This document shows, one piece after another, positions 18,492 to 26,416 of a stretch of 64,000 bases of DNA. Every line of letters begins with the position of its first letter. Position 1 is the first letter of the stretch. The notes beneath the pieces are model-generated. The model was not told the origin of the DNA. It searched no databases and worked only from the letters and a program-made list of their open reading frames with translations. This DNA is from Alicyclobacillus fastidiosus (GTDB lineage: Bacteria > Bacillota > Bacilli > Alicyclobacillales > Alicyclobacillaceae), in assembly GCF_026651875.1 (NCBI RefSeq), contig NZ_CP104067.1:992001-1056000 (forward strand), read 5' to 3'. The position numbers and the translations under genes were made by a program.

Positions 18492-20659
18492 GGCAGTTTA
18501 TTCCGGTGATCGCTGACAGCATCAATGAGATCAACACTCTGAATCAGCGCATTACTGCGGCGAAGGCCTCGGCTGAGAAGAAGATTATCAAAAGCGATAC
18601 TGCCCCGACTTCTCCGCTCATTGATGATTTGTGGCTCGACATTTCGACGGTCCCTAATGTCCTGAAGCGCTGGAACGGATCAGCTTGGGAAAAAGGTACG
18701 CCGACGGCGGCTGGTGAGCTGGTGTATAGCGATGGTCTTACGGTTGAAGAATTGAAGCCTGCACAGGCTGGGGCCGATGTGACCGCGAATAACACGGCAG
18801 CTGACACGGCCGCGGTTAATGGAACACCGGCCGCAATAGTAATCAGCAACATTAACAGCGCTTCGTCAACTGCTTCAGCTGCACAGGCGGCCGCGACGAA
18901 TGCACAGACCACAGCGAATAGTAAGGCTCAGACGTTCACCAGTCAGCCGGTCCCGCCTTATAACGTCGGGGACATATATCAGGCGACCAATGCAGTCTAT
19001 ATCTGTACCACGGCGCGTGCGGCGGGGAACTACACTTCGACAGACTGGACTTTGGTTGGGGACGTTACCAGCTCGAACACTGCGAAGGACACAGAGGCTG
19101 TGAATGGACTTGCTGCATCGACGATCTCCGGTTGGAGCTATGCCGGGACGACGAAGATCAACGGCGGCCAGATCCAGGCTGCGACGGTCACAGCTGCACA
19201 GATCGCGGCTGGTTCCATCACAACGGACAAGCTGCTTATCGGGAACCTGGCAAACATGATCGACAATGGCACGTTTGAAGGAGACTCGGCCGGATCTGCA
19301 CCGACTGGCTGGACTGTTACGGACGGCAGTACGCCAACTGTGGTATCGTCTACAGCTTCCGGTGTCCCGACGACCGGCGCTTCAGGGTACACCGGCAATC
19401 GAGGGCTGAATGTATTATCTGTTCCGGTTCCGACTGCATCGAACACGGCCTATAACCTCTATACTTCGACCTGGATCCCGGTCAATGTCGGCGACGTCTA
19501 CTTTATGCAAGCTGACGCGGCTGTAGTCGGTACGGCTACTTCAGCCATTACAGTCGGTCTGCAAACGGCGGATCAGAATAAGACCGCAAATGGATATCAT
19601 TCGATCACCGGATGGACCGATGCGAATACCACGTGGACGACGAATTCCGGGACTATCGCGGTACCTTCCGGCGTTGCTTATGTCCGTGTCCTGGTTATTG
19701 TTCACTCTCCTGCGGCTGCAGTTGGGGCCGGTACCGTCTACTTCGACAACATTGTCTTGCGACCGGCGATCACAGCAGAACAGATTGTCTCCATCGACGG
19801 CGGCGTCATCAAAGCTGGGACAGTCGATGCTGGGGCCATTAAGGGCGGAACGTTAGCGCTTGGTGGACCTTCGAACGGTAATGGAACAGCCGTGCTTGAG
19901 GACGAGAATGGTAACCAGATCGTCACGATGGACAGCACTGGGATAACTGTAAACGGCGCAGGAACATTCCAGAATGTCACGGTCGAGGACGCGACGATCA
20001 ATTCATCGACGATCGGCTATCAGATCAAGCTTCAACAACAGTTCAAGACGGCTAGTCTTCCGAATACGCGACTTATCTTCGGCGATATCAGTCTGAATCC
20101 GAACGGTTTCCACATGGGGACATTCGGGAATTCGGCGATTAGCACAAACGACATTGAATCTCTGGGCTTCATGGCCTGGGGGAGCAGTATCATGACGGCC
20201 ACACAAGCTATCGAGCTGGCCGCGTTCACGGCGAATAACTGGGACACAAACAGCGCGACTTCCTTCGAATTCGACATATATACGCCAGTCGTCATGTCGT
20301 CGAACCTCACAGTTGGCGGAACGATCTCGCGACAGGACGGAGCAAGCAGTTACCAAACTCCAACGTTCCAAAATGGCTTCACGAACTATGGAAGTGGATA
20401 CCGAAACGTTCAGTATTACAAGGATGCTATGGGCATTGTTCATCTAACAGGACTAGGTAGAATCGGGACAGCGGGTTCCACCATCTTCACGTTACCCGCT
20501 GGCTTCCGTCCAAGCGCGACTCTCGTCTTCACCACAATGTCTTCGGGAGCGATTCAGCGGATCGACATCGCGTCATCAGGGACCGTGACGTTAAATGGTG
20601 GAGGTGCGTTCGGGAACTGGGTATCCCTTGATGGAATCAGCTTCCTAGCTGAACAGTAA
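18492..20659 (+). pseudogene. Tail spike protein, C-terminal part (split by IS)
   Basis: 722 residues continuing the interrupted tail gene. The first residues (QFIPVIADSINEINTLNQRITAAKAS) are the helical junction seen in Prophage_tail proteins; then repeats of T/A-rich beta segments (GGQIQAATVTAAQIAAGSIT, GGVIKAGTVDAGAIKGGTL), a carbohydrate-binding-like module (about FEGDSAGSAPTGW ... VYFDNIVL) and a C-terminal receptor-binding-like beta domain (GFTNYGSGYRNVQYYKD ... LPAGFRP). The frame is open left to 18398 but those codons belong to the IS end, so a truncated protein could be made from an internal start. It likely determines host binding. Confidence 0.8.
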
Positions 20660-20680
20660 TGAAGCAACGGTGAAGGGAGA

Positions 20681-20869
20681 ATGAAAATGGAACTAACAGT
20701 CCAAAGTGTTCAACTCACTCAGTTGAATGGTCAAAACGCCTATAATGTGTTTCTTTTTGGTACGGACGAGAGCGGTCAGTCCTGGAACGTCAACCTTGTC
20801 TCTACGACGAACTACCAGGTAGGCGACGTATATATAGGGAGTTTGACCAAGTCGACACCGACCCAGTAA
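20681..20869 (+). CDS. Small phage protein, unknown
   Basis: 62 residues, ATG with SD GAAGGGAG. Beta-rich (LTVQSVQLTQLNGQNAYNVF, WNVNLVSTTNYQVGDVYIG) with no membrane segment. It lies 21 bases after the tail spike in the same operon; such small proteins between fibre and lysis genes may be fibre accessory proteins. Not recognised. Confidence 0.65.
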   Translation: MKMELTVQSVQLTQLNGQNAYNVFLFGTDESGQSWNVNLVSTTNYQVGDVYIGSLTKSTPTQ

Positions 20870-20900
20870 GTAAGGAATCTCAAATAGCATTAGGTTTCCG

Positions 20901-20926
20901 GCCACCCGTCGAAGGTGCTTTTTTTA
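20901..20926 (+). terminator. Weak terminator before the lysis block
   Basis: A short stem (CACC with GGTG, 7-base loop) directly followed by seven T residues. The stem is weak, so only partial termination is likely. Confidence 0.4.
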
Positions 20927-20948
20927 TGTCCAGAAATGAGGTAGCGCA

Positions 20949-21437
20949 ATGCTACAGCGTGGGGATTTGATATTCGTCCGTGGGCGCACCCGAAGCCCTG
21001 TTGACGATGCAATCATGGCCGAAGAGTGGTTGTTGGATGGGAGGTGTGAATACGTACACGTCGCAGTGTATGTCGGAGAGAGCAAGGTGCAAGAGGCGCA
21101 GGGATTTCGCCGGTCCGGGTGGGCGCCCATCGGTCAGTATGACGGCGAATACGATATCGGCCATATCAGGATGACGAAAGAGCAGCGCGACAAGTTCCTT
21201 GCTGCACTGAGGGATGAAGATGGGTTGCCATATGACTGGCCGGGCATCTTCTGGCTCGCCATTGCCGCACTAACGTTTGGAGTGTTCGCCCGTAAGTACA
21301 ACGACAGGAAACGGCGGTATTGCTCCAAATACGTGGGGTGGGCGCTCGCCAAGGCGGGAATCGGGGTGAATGATGAAACGCCTGAATCATTGGCGCAAGA
21401 CCCTGTAATCAGCATGGAGAAGGTGAGGGCGATGTGA
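20949..21437 (+). CDS. YiiX-like permuted papain-type cysteine hydrolase
   Basis: 162 residues, ATG with SD AGGTAG. It opens LQRGDLIFVRGR, has the catalytic His region EYVHVAVYVGE (His37) before the Cys region RRYCSKYVGWALAKAG (Cys125), the permuted NlpC/P60 order typical of YiiX/YaeF-type enzymes. Family members cleave amide or ester bonds in peptidoglycan peptides or lipids. A hydrophobic stretch FWLAIAALTFGV lies before the Cys. It could be a second lysin or a virion-associated enzyme; placed between tail and lysis genes and coupled to the XhlA-like gene (TGATG). Confidence 0.7.
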   Translation: MLQRGDLIFVRGRTRSPVDDAIMAEEWLLDGRCEYVHVAVYVGESKVQEAQGFRRSGWAPIGQYDGEYDIGHIRMTKEQRDKFLAALRDEDGLPYDWPGIFWLAIAALTFGVFARKYNDRKRRYCSKYVGWALAKAGIGVNDETPESLAQDPVISMEKVRAM

Positions 21438-21679
21438 TGCGAGAGCCGATTCCAGAATGGGCACAAGACATACGTGAAAGAATCGTACGCATCGAGACCA
21501 TGGTAACCGACAGCGCAAGCACGCGTGACAAAGCAGACCGCGCAGATGAGTTGTCTCGTGCAAATGACAAGCGCTTGGATCGCATTGAAGAGAGCCACAC
21601 ATGGCTTTGGAGAACCGTTGTTGGTGCCATTATCGCGAGCGCCATCGGGTGGTTCGTAAGTCTGGCACCACATATATAA
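21437..21679 (+). CDS. XhlA-like membrane lysis protein
   Basis: 80 residues from ATG 21437, overlapping the upstream stop (GTG 21434 is also possible). A charged helical N-terminal part (DIRERIVRIETMVTDSASTRDKADRADELSRANDKRLDRIE in several heptads) is followed by one C-terminal membrane helix (WLWRTVVGAIIASAIGWFVSL). This layout is that of hemolysin XhlA/holin-accessory proteins, which work with a holin in host lysis. Confidence 0.8.
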   Translation: MREPIPEWAQDIRERIVRIETMVTDSASTRDKADRADELSRANDKRLDRIEESHTWLWRTVVGAIIASAIGWFVSLAPHI

Positions 21680-21691
21680 GGAGGTGTCTTT

Positions 21692-22666
21692 TTGCAAATT
21701 GCACAACTGAATTGGGCCAAGGGAGTCGACTATTCCTCAGACACGGGAGTAGTCGACTTTTTTTCGTTGGCCAAAGGCGGCTATTCGTTTGCCATTGGCC
21801 GAGCGCTTTATGGTCTGGCCCCGGACACGTCGTTCGCCGCGAACTACGCCGCAACAAAGAAGGCCGGGCTGGTGCGGGGTGGTTATCAATTCGCACGCCC
21901 CAAGCTGTCGACGGCCCAAGCTGCAGCTACGGCGATGGTTAAGGAAATTGAGGGCGCCGGAGGATTTGACGGGTTGCCGCCTGCTATCGATGCGGAATAT
22001 GGGACAGATGTTCAGGGGCTGTCTCCCGAAGAACTTACCGACTGGGTTCTGACGTGGATTGCCGAAGTTAGGGCGCTCACAGGTGTGCGGGGCATGCTCT
22101 ACACCTCCACTGCGTTCCTGACGGAATGCTTGCAGCCAGAGCGCCTAAAAGATGTGCCGCTTTGGATATCGTCATACAGCGTATCCCAACCGCCTAACGC
22201 GGGACCAATTACGCAATACAACCTGTGGCAACACACGGCAGGTCTCAATAGCCAACTCAAGGTGCCTGGGATCGCGCCGTACAACCAGATAGACCTCAAC
22301 GTGTTTGCAGGGACAGTCGCAGAACTGAAGTCCTGGTGCGAGGGGGTGAACGGCGTGCAAGCAACCCCGATGAAAGTAATTGTCCACGGGCAGACAGTCG
22401 ACGCGTATGCAATCGGTGACCAGGTCTACCTACTGTGGAAAGACGCAGGACTGCAAGACAAAAAGGTGGATAACGTTTGGCACTTTGAACCGCAACACCA
22501 AGTTGTTGAGACGAAGGTCAAGGTTAATGGTGCTGAGTCTCAGGCTTTTGTTGTTGACGGAGATACGTATGTGAACTGGGCCGCACTCAAGAACATTGGC
22601 ATTCTCACCGATCTCAAGATCGATGGTGAGTTTAACTTCACAGTCACACCGAATGCAACCAAATAG
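21692..22666 (+). CDS. Endolysin, GH25 lysozyme with C-terminal domain
   Basis: 324 residues from TTG 21692 behind AAGGAGGTG. GH25 fold: GVDYSSDTG near residue 11, VRGGYQFARP near 61, catalytic Asp100-x-Glu102 in PAIDAEYG, then GMLYTST, PLWISSY and LWQHTAG ... QIDLNVFAG. The enzyme cuts the MurNAc-GlcNAc bond of peptidoglycan. Residues from about 225 form a separate domain (VIVHGQTVDAYAIGDQVYLLWKD ... VNWAALKNIGI) resembling copper-amine-oxidase-N-like stalk domains, probably for wall binding. No signal peptide, so a holin is needed; two candidates flank it. Confidence 0.9.
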   Translation: MQIAQLNWAKGVDYSSDTGVVDFFSLAKGGYSFAIGRALYGLAPDTSFAANYAATKKAGLVRGGYQFARPKLSTAQAAATAMVKEIEGAGGFDGLPPAIDAEYGTDVQGLSPEELTDWVLTWIAEVRALTGVRGMLYTSTAFLTECLQPERLKDVPLWISSYSVSQPPNAGPITQYNLWQHTAGLNSQLKVPGIAPYNQIDLNVFAGTVAELKSWCEGVNGVQATPMKVIVHGQTVDAYAIGDQVYLLWKDAGLQDKKVDNVWHFEPQHQVVETKVKVNGAESQAFVVDGDTYVNWAALKNIGILTDLKIDGEFNFTVTPNATK

Positions 22667-22677
22667 GAGGGACGTAC

Positions 22678-23211
22678 GTGGTGAACGCAACTGGGATTTA
22701 CGCAGTGATCGTAACAATCGTAGGTAGTGGCGCATTTACTCATCTCTTGAATCGTGTATTTGGGCCCAGAGCGGTGAAGGTGGAGAAGGCGGCAGTTACA
22801 GTCGCATCGGAAGCAAAGCCGTTTGTGGCGGATGGTATCCATGCAGTCGAGGACTTGCTCAAGTTGCCGGAATTGGCCGGGGTTAAAGCGAAGCTGGATC
22901 ATGCGGAAGCAGACTTGCAGAACACAAAACTTGTTCTACTGGCCGGGCAGGTTCTGCACGCGACCGGGAAACGGTTGGATGCTCTTACATCTAACCAGAA
23001 GACAGGGATTGCACTCGTGGTAAGCACGGAAGCGGCAAAGATTGGACTACCTGTCACGCAGGCATCCGTATTGGCCGCGCTCGCTACTGCTGATAAAGCG
23101 GTGGACGTGATTGGCGCGCTTCCGTTGTTCCAGAGCGCAAAAGAGATCGATGCGTCGGCGCCCGTACAACAGGAGCAAAGTTCTCCTTCGAGTGAGGGAC
23201 AGGCATCGTAA
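22678..23211 (+). CDS. Phage holin, LL-H-like
   Basis: 177 residues, GTG 22678 (or the next GTG) after AGGAGGGACG. One N-terminal membrane helix (IYAVIVTIVGSGAFTHLLN) and a long alanine-rich helical body (KVEKAAVTVASEAKPFVADGIH ... LLAGQVLHATGKRL) ending in a polar tail (QQEQSSPSSEGQ). The pattern fits LL-H family holins, which are commonly adjacent to GH25 endolysins. Two holin-type proteins around one lysin is a usual arrangement. Confidence 0.72.
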   Translation: MVNATGIYAVIVTIVGSGAFTHLLNRVFGPRAVKVEKAAVTVASEAKPFVADGIHAVEDLLKLPELAGVKAKLDHAEADLQNTKLVLLAGQVLHATGKRLDALTSNQKTGIALVVSTEAAKIGLPVTQASVLAALATADKAVDVIGALPLFQSAKEIDASAPVQQEQSSPSSEGQAS

Positions 23212-23274
23212 ATAAGGCCGTATGCCGGGGCAGCACATGGTTCACCATACTATCGACGAAAGGAGAGAGTATGG

Positions 23275-23823
23275 TTGAAAAGGATTAAAGTTATAATTTG
23301 TGCCCTCCTGATCTGTATAAGTGCAGCCCCGGCTTGGCATGTGCCCAGAGCGTACGCACAAACACAAACCGTAAGTGCAACTGTCACGTTCCGTGTCGTA
23401 TCTGCTGCAGACTATCAAGGATTAAAAGGTGCTCGAGTGATTGTCGTAGACAGCAGCGGGCGAGTCATTACATCAGGGCTGACGAACTCCAACGGTGTTT
23501 GGTCTGTCCCTTTAACAGTGAACTCAGACCCACGTTTTGACGGTTTGGGGGTTGTAACTGCCATTTGTGTGGCTAATGGCTATAACGAAAATGTAGTGTT
23601 TGAGGTTCCGGTACGACAAGGTACGGTTCAACCCATTACTTTGTATCCGGTAAAGCCTAAGCTTCGCAATGAAGCATCGGCCTCGTTGGGACAACTCCAT
23701 CACTTAGATGTCATTGAAATTGTAAACAAATACGCATCACAGATGGGCTTGGAGAGACAGCCCGGTCTTTCGGGGGAATCCGGCTATGCGCCGTGGGGAC
23801 CTAACCTGAAACGAGCGGAGTGA
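23275..23823 (+). CDS. Secreted protein with Ig-like/prealbumin-type domain at the prophage end
   Basis: 182 residues from TTG 23275 (SD AAGGAGAG; the nearby ATG at 23271 is in another frame and stops after five codons). A clear signal peptide (KRIKVIICALLICISAAPAW ... AYAQ) is followed by a single beta-sandwich of carboxypeptidase-regulatory type (LKGARVIVVDSSGRVITSGLTN-NGVWSVPL). The tail (QLHHLDVIEIVNKYASQMGLE) is helical. It is not a known lysis or structural gene; last in the operon, it may be a lysogenic-conversion (moron) gene. Function unknown. Confidence 0.65.
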   Translation: MKRIKVIICALLICISAAPAWHVPRAYAQTQTVSATVTFRVVSAADYQGLKGARVIVVDSSGRVITSGLTNSNGVWSVPLTVNSDPRFDGLGVVTAICVANGYNENVVFEVPVRQGTVQPITLYPVKPKLRNEASASLGQLHHLDVIEIVNKYASQMGLERQPGLSGESGYAPWGPNLKRAE

Positions 23824-23947
23824 CACGCAATACGTCGACAGACGGTGGTCGCTTGCCTCATCATTTCTCCGATTGAAACCTGTGTAACATAAGTTCTAGC
23901 TATCGCTGTATGCTGACATCAACTCTTCGGTGAACCTTATGCAGATA

Positions 23948-23973
23948 GGACGGCGTAGGCCGTCCTCTTTTGT
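23948..23973 (+). terminator. Terminator of the prophage late operon
   Basis: Stem GGACGGC (23948-23954) with GCCGTCC (23959-23965), then TCTTTTGT. It closes the late operon 125 bases after the last gene. Confidence 0.7.
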
Positions 23974-24017
23974 ACCGCTCTCCCCAGTATCTATGGACTG
24001 TGTATCGGTAGATATTC

Positions 24018-24710
24018 CTATACAGGCATGTTCGATGACAGGCTGGGGGATTGTACTACAAAAGCTGACCGCAGATATTTATGGCCTAATACCGCGGATT
24101 CAATTTCACTACGGAAAATTTCAAGAAGTTCAATGACATCTTCATGAAGATCTAGATAACTTTTAAAATCAAACTCCAGGTATTGACCATGGGCAATATG
24201 ATTTCTGGAGGATAGTAAGGTTACATCAATTAAGTTTCGCTTACTTTCAAACTTTGAGAAATCAACTCCGATTGTAAGCGAAATATCTTCTAGTACTTCG
24301 GAATTTAAATTGGAACGCGTGTTAATTGCCGTTTCCGTAGTTACGGATAGCCTCGTTGATAATTCGTCGATCATAAATTTTACCACTTCATTCAATGCTG
24401 CGACACTATGACTCGCATTCTCTATCCTCTGCTTTATTGCCAGGGCCACAAAATTAGGGGCAACCTCGGCATATTTCAGCCTACGAATTGATAGGTAAGT
24501 CACGTACAGAGTCGCTGAGTATTTTACGAACCCCTCCCAGTGTGCATAAAGTACAGGTATAGCACTGCGTATAAGGCTTTTGACACGAGTCGATGTTTTA
24601 TTTTCTTGGATTGTGAGCTTGAGGTCTGAAAGCTCTTTTTTTCTCCACGCCATCTCTTCTCCAATAGCGTCAATAAATTCCTCTGGGGTCCGCGGCTTTT
24701 GCTTACTCAT
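24018..24710 (-). CDS. MAE_28990/MAE_18760-like HEPN nuclease
   Basis: 230 residues from ATG 24710, which overlaps the DUF262 stop as ATGA. All-helical with the conserved IRSAIPVLYAHWEGFVKYS block (about 47-65) and the HEPN catalytic motif RNHIAH (Arg169-Asn170...His174) in SSRNHIAHGQYLEF. HEPN proteins with R-x4-H motifs are RNases in toxin-antitoxin and abortive-infection systems. Here the gene is strictly coupled to a DUF262 gene, so the two are likely one two-component defence module. The functional claim is inference; the fold and motif are visible. Confidence 0.82.
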   Translation of the reverse strand: MSKQKPRTPEEFIDAIGEEMAWRKKELSDLKLTIQENKTSTRVKSLIRSAIPVLYAHWEGFVKYSATLYVTYLSIRRLKYAEVAPNFVALAIKQRIENASHSVAALNEVVKFMIDELSTRLSVTTETAINTRSNLNSEVLEDISLTIGVDFSKFESKRNLIDVTLLSSRNHIAHGQYLEFDFKSYLDLHEDVIELLEIFRSEIESAVLGHKYLRSAFVVQSPSLSSNMPV

Positions 24711-25813
24711 TTTGTAAACAACTGCCGACCTAGGGAAACCGTCCGCGGAACACGGGTAGACGCACGTGATCCGGTAGATGCTGGAAAATGAACAGAGTCC
24801 CAAAGTTGTTTTATTTTTTTAGTTAATTGGGCCCCGTTAAAATCGGATTCGGACAAATCACGAAAATGGTATCCTATTCCTAGAGCGATAACTTCAAAAG
24901 ATGATACCAAAAATGCACCAATAAATTTGTCTCTGTATTTGTCGTACTTTCTAAAACTGTCTTCCCTTAAAGTTTGATTCAACAATGAAAATGTATAACG
25001 AAAAGCCTTTTCTTCTTCGTCAAAATCAAACTCAGAGGTTGCTAATTCGACCATTTTGTTTGTAAGGAACTCAGTCAAGTCTCCAATATTTTTCAAATCG
25101 TCTTCTGTACTTCTTCGAAACACCATAAATCTTAGAAGGAGTTCCATATCATATTGTTCTTCCATTTGTCTCTCTGTGAGAGGAAGGCAGTTGACGAATT
25201 CCTCTTCTTTAGACAATTTTCTCATCCACAGATACATCTGCCTATTTATCATAATAAGTATGCAGTTTCTAATTTCTTGGTCAGAAAGCTCTGTACCACC
25301 TGTGTTTAAACGTTGAAATAATTCATATTTACTCTTTTCGTCGCTACCTTTAAGGATAATTTTAACGTCGAGTTTCGAACGTTTGATATATAGGCGCTGT
25401 GCAAGCGTGAATGAGTTCAGGTCGTCATCACCATCACCGATCCATTTTTTCCCCTCCAAAGAAGGAAGTTCAGAGGTTTTTTCTAAAACCAGTGGGGGGA
25501 GAAGGTTTTTTTCTTCATCTCTTAATATGCCCGCAAATTGAAACAATGTAGATAAGCGCTGCAATCCGTCAATAACATCCCAAACACCATTGTGACTTTG
25601 GTAAACAAAAATAGGGGGCAATGGTATTCCCAGTAGTATTGATTCAATCAGCCTTGACTTTTGCGAAAGAGACCATCGATAAAACCGTTGAAATTCTGGG
25701 TGAATATCCATTTCCTTGTTCTCGTACAAATTCATTAATTCCCCGATGGACATAGAGTAACTGTCTGTTTGTATTTCAGAACTCTTTATATCGATCTCAT
25801 CTTGCAAAGACAT
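24707..25813 (-). CDS. DUF262 protein (GmrSD-N / ParB-like nuclease domain)
   Basis: 368 residues from ATG 25813, chosen over the upstream ATG at 25855 because GGAAGGAAG lies right before it. The N-terminal DUF262 domain shows PEFQRFYRW (39-47), LIESILLGIPLPPIFVY (55-71) and IDGLQRLSTL (81-90), the DGQQR-type motif of the ParB/sulfiredoxin-like NTPase-nuclease fold; FQRLNTGGTELSDQEIRN follows. The C-terminal part is helical. DUF262 occurs in GmrSD-type modification-dependent restriction and other defence systems. There is no DUF1524 HNH domain, so it is not full GmrSD; the nuclease partner here would be HEPN. Confidence 0.85.
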   Translation of the reverse strand: MSLQDEIDIKSSEIQTDSYSMSIGELMNLYENKEMDIHPEFQRFYRWSLSQKSRLIESILLGIPLPPIFVYQSHNGVWDVIDGLQRLSTLFQFAGILRDEEKNLLPPLVLEKTSELPSLEGKKWIGDGDDDLNSFTLAQRLYIKRSKLDVKIILKGSDEKSKYELFQRLNTGGTELSDQEIRNCILIMINRQMYLWMRKLSKEEEFVNCLPLTERQMEEQYDMELLLRFMVFRRSTEDDLKNIGDLTEFLTNKMVELATSEFDFDEEEKAFRYTFSLLNQTLREDSFRKYDKYRDKFIGAFLVSSFEVIALGIGYHFRDLSESDFNGAQLTKKIKQLWDSVHFPASTGSRASTRVPRTVSLGRQLFTK

Positions 25814-25918
25814 AAATAACTTCCTTCCATCATCACCCACGGTATTTGCAAACATGATACCAAGAAATGTTTGGTTAGGGTCGAAAATTTTAATTACTGG
25901 CCTTTTACAATTAACATT

Positions 25919-26128
25919 TCACCTTCGCGTTACCGCATACCTCACCAACGCTCCATCCTTCATCTCCATCCAAACTCCATCGGGCTCCAACTCCGCTACC
26001 CGCATCTCATGCTCCACAGCCAATTTGTGAATGGCCTCTTGATCCGTTCCCGCTTCGATAAGCGTATATGTAGGGTATCGATGTGTAGATGCATCAACGT
26101 GAGTCGGGTAGAAACTGTATGCAGCCAT
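25919..26128 (-). CDS. 69-aa small protein, copy 1 of a repeated family
   Basis: 69 residues from ATG 26128 behind GGAGG. Motifs STHRYPTYTL, AGTDQEAIHK and VAELEPDGVWMEMKDG. It looks like a small alpha/beta domain; no function recognised. A second full copy lies at 33506-33688 and two fragments at 37874-37927 and 38388-38423. The start codon lies only 20 bases after a terminator-like hairpin plus T-run, shared by the copies. Confidence 0.75.
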   Translation of the reverse strand: MAAYSFYPTHVDASTHRYPTYTLIEAGTDQEAIHKLAVEHEMRVAELEPDGVWMEMKDGALVRYAVTRR

Positions 26129-26148
26129 GTTGCCTCCAAAAGAAAAAA

Positions 26149-26169
26149 CCGCCCTCTGTGCAGGGGCGG
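26149..26169 (-). promoter_or_regulatory. Terminator-like leader hairpin before the 69-aa gene (copy 1)
   Basis: On the minus strand: 6-bp stem CCGCCC/GGGCGG (26164-26169 with 26149-26154), then TTTTTTCTTTT, then GGAGG and the ATG. It would terminate most transcripts before the gene unless prevented, i.e. an attenuator-like leader. The same structure is kept in two other copies with different stem sequence. Confidence 0.6.
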
Positions 26170-26193
26170 ATGAGAATAAGGGCTTAAGATACC

Positions 26194-26221
26194 ATAATAC
26201 ACTATCTGGGTAGTGTTGCAA
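26194..26221 (-). promoter_or_regulatory. Putative promoter with internal inverted repeat
   Basis: Minus strand: TTGCAA (26221-26216), 16-bp spacer, TATTAT (26199-26194). The spacer holds ACACTA-CCCAGA-TAGTGT, a perfect 6-bp inverted repeat placed like an operator. The block is kept, less symmetrically, at 38490-38516. Confidence 0.5.
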
Positions 26222-26273
26222 CCTTATATATGTGTATGGTCAAATAAAAATGGAGGTTTCGATCATCAGAAAT

Positions 26274-26350
26274 TCCCTGATCTAATCATTAAGAAATCCT
26301 TGCTGATGTCATCAGGAAATCCCTGATCTGATCTGGAAATTTCCCTGGTG
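26274..26350 (-). repeat. IS21 left-end repeat array
   Basis: Four copies of a TCCCTGRT-type repeat (complement of AYCAGGGA) starting at 26274, 26297, 26320 and 26342, i.e. spaced 23, 23 and 22 bases. They are inverted relative to those at the right end. One copy is degenerate (TCCTTGC). Confidence 0.7.
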
Positions 26351-26416
26351 TATCTCTCCTAATTGTGTCATTTGCTTCTTACAATCCTCTTTGTAGAAAT
26401 GCGAGGAGGAGAAAGG

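Noticed and set aside
23824..24017. Prophage attachment site at the right end
   Set aside because: No tRNA or repeat could be matched because the left end of the prophage is outside the window; only a terminator is visible.
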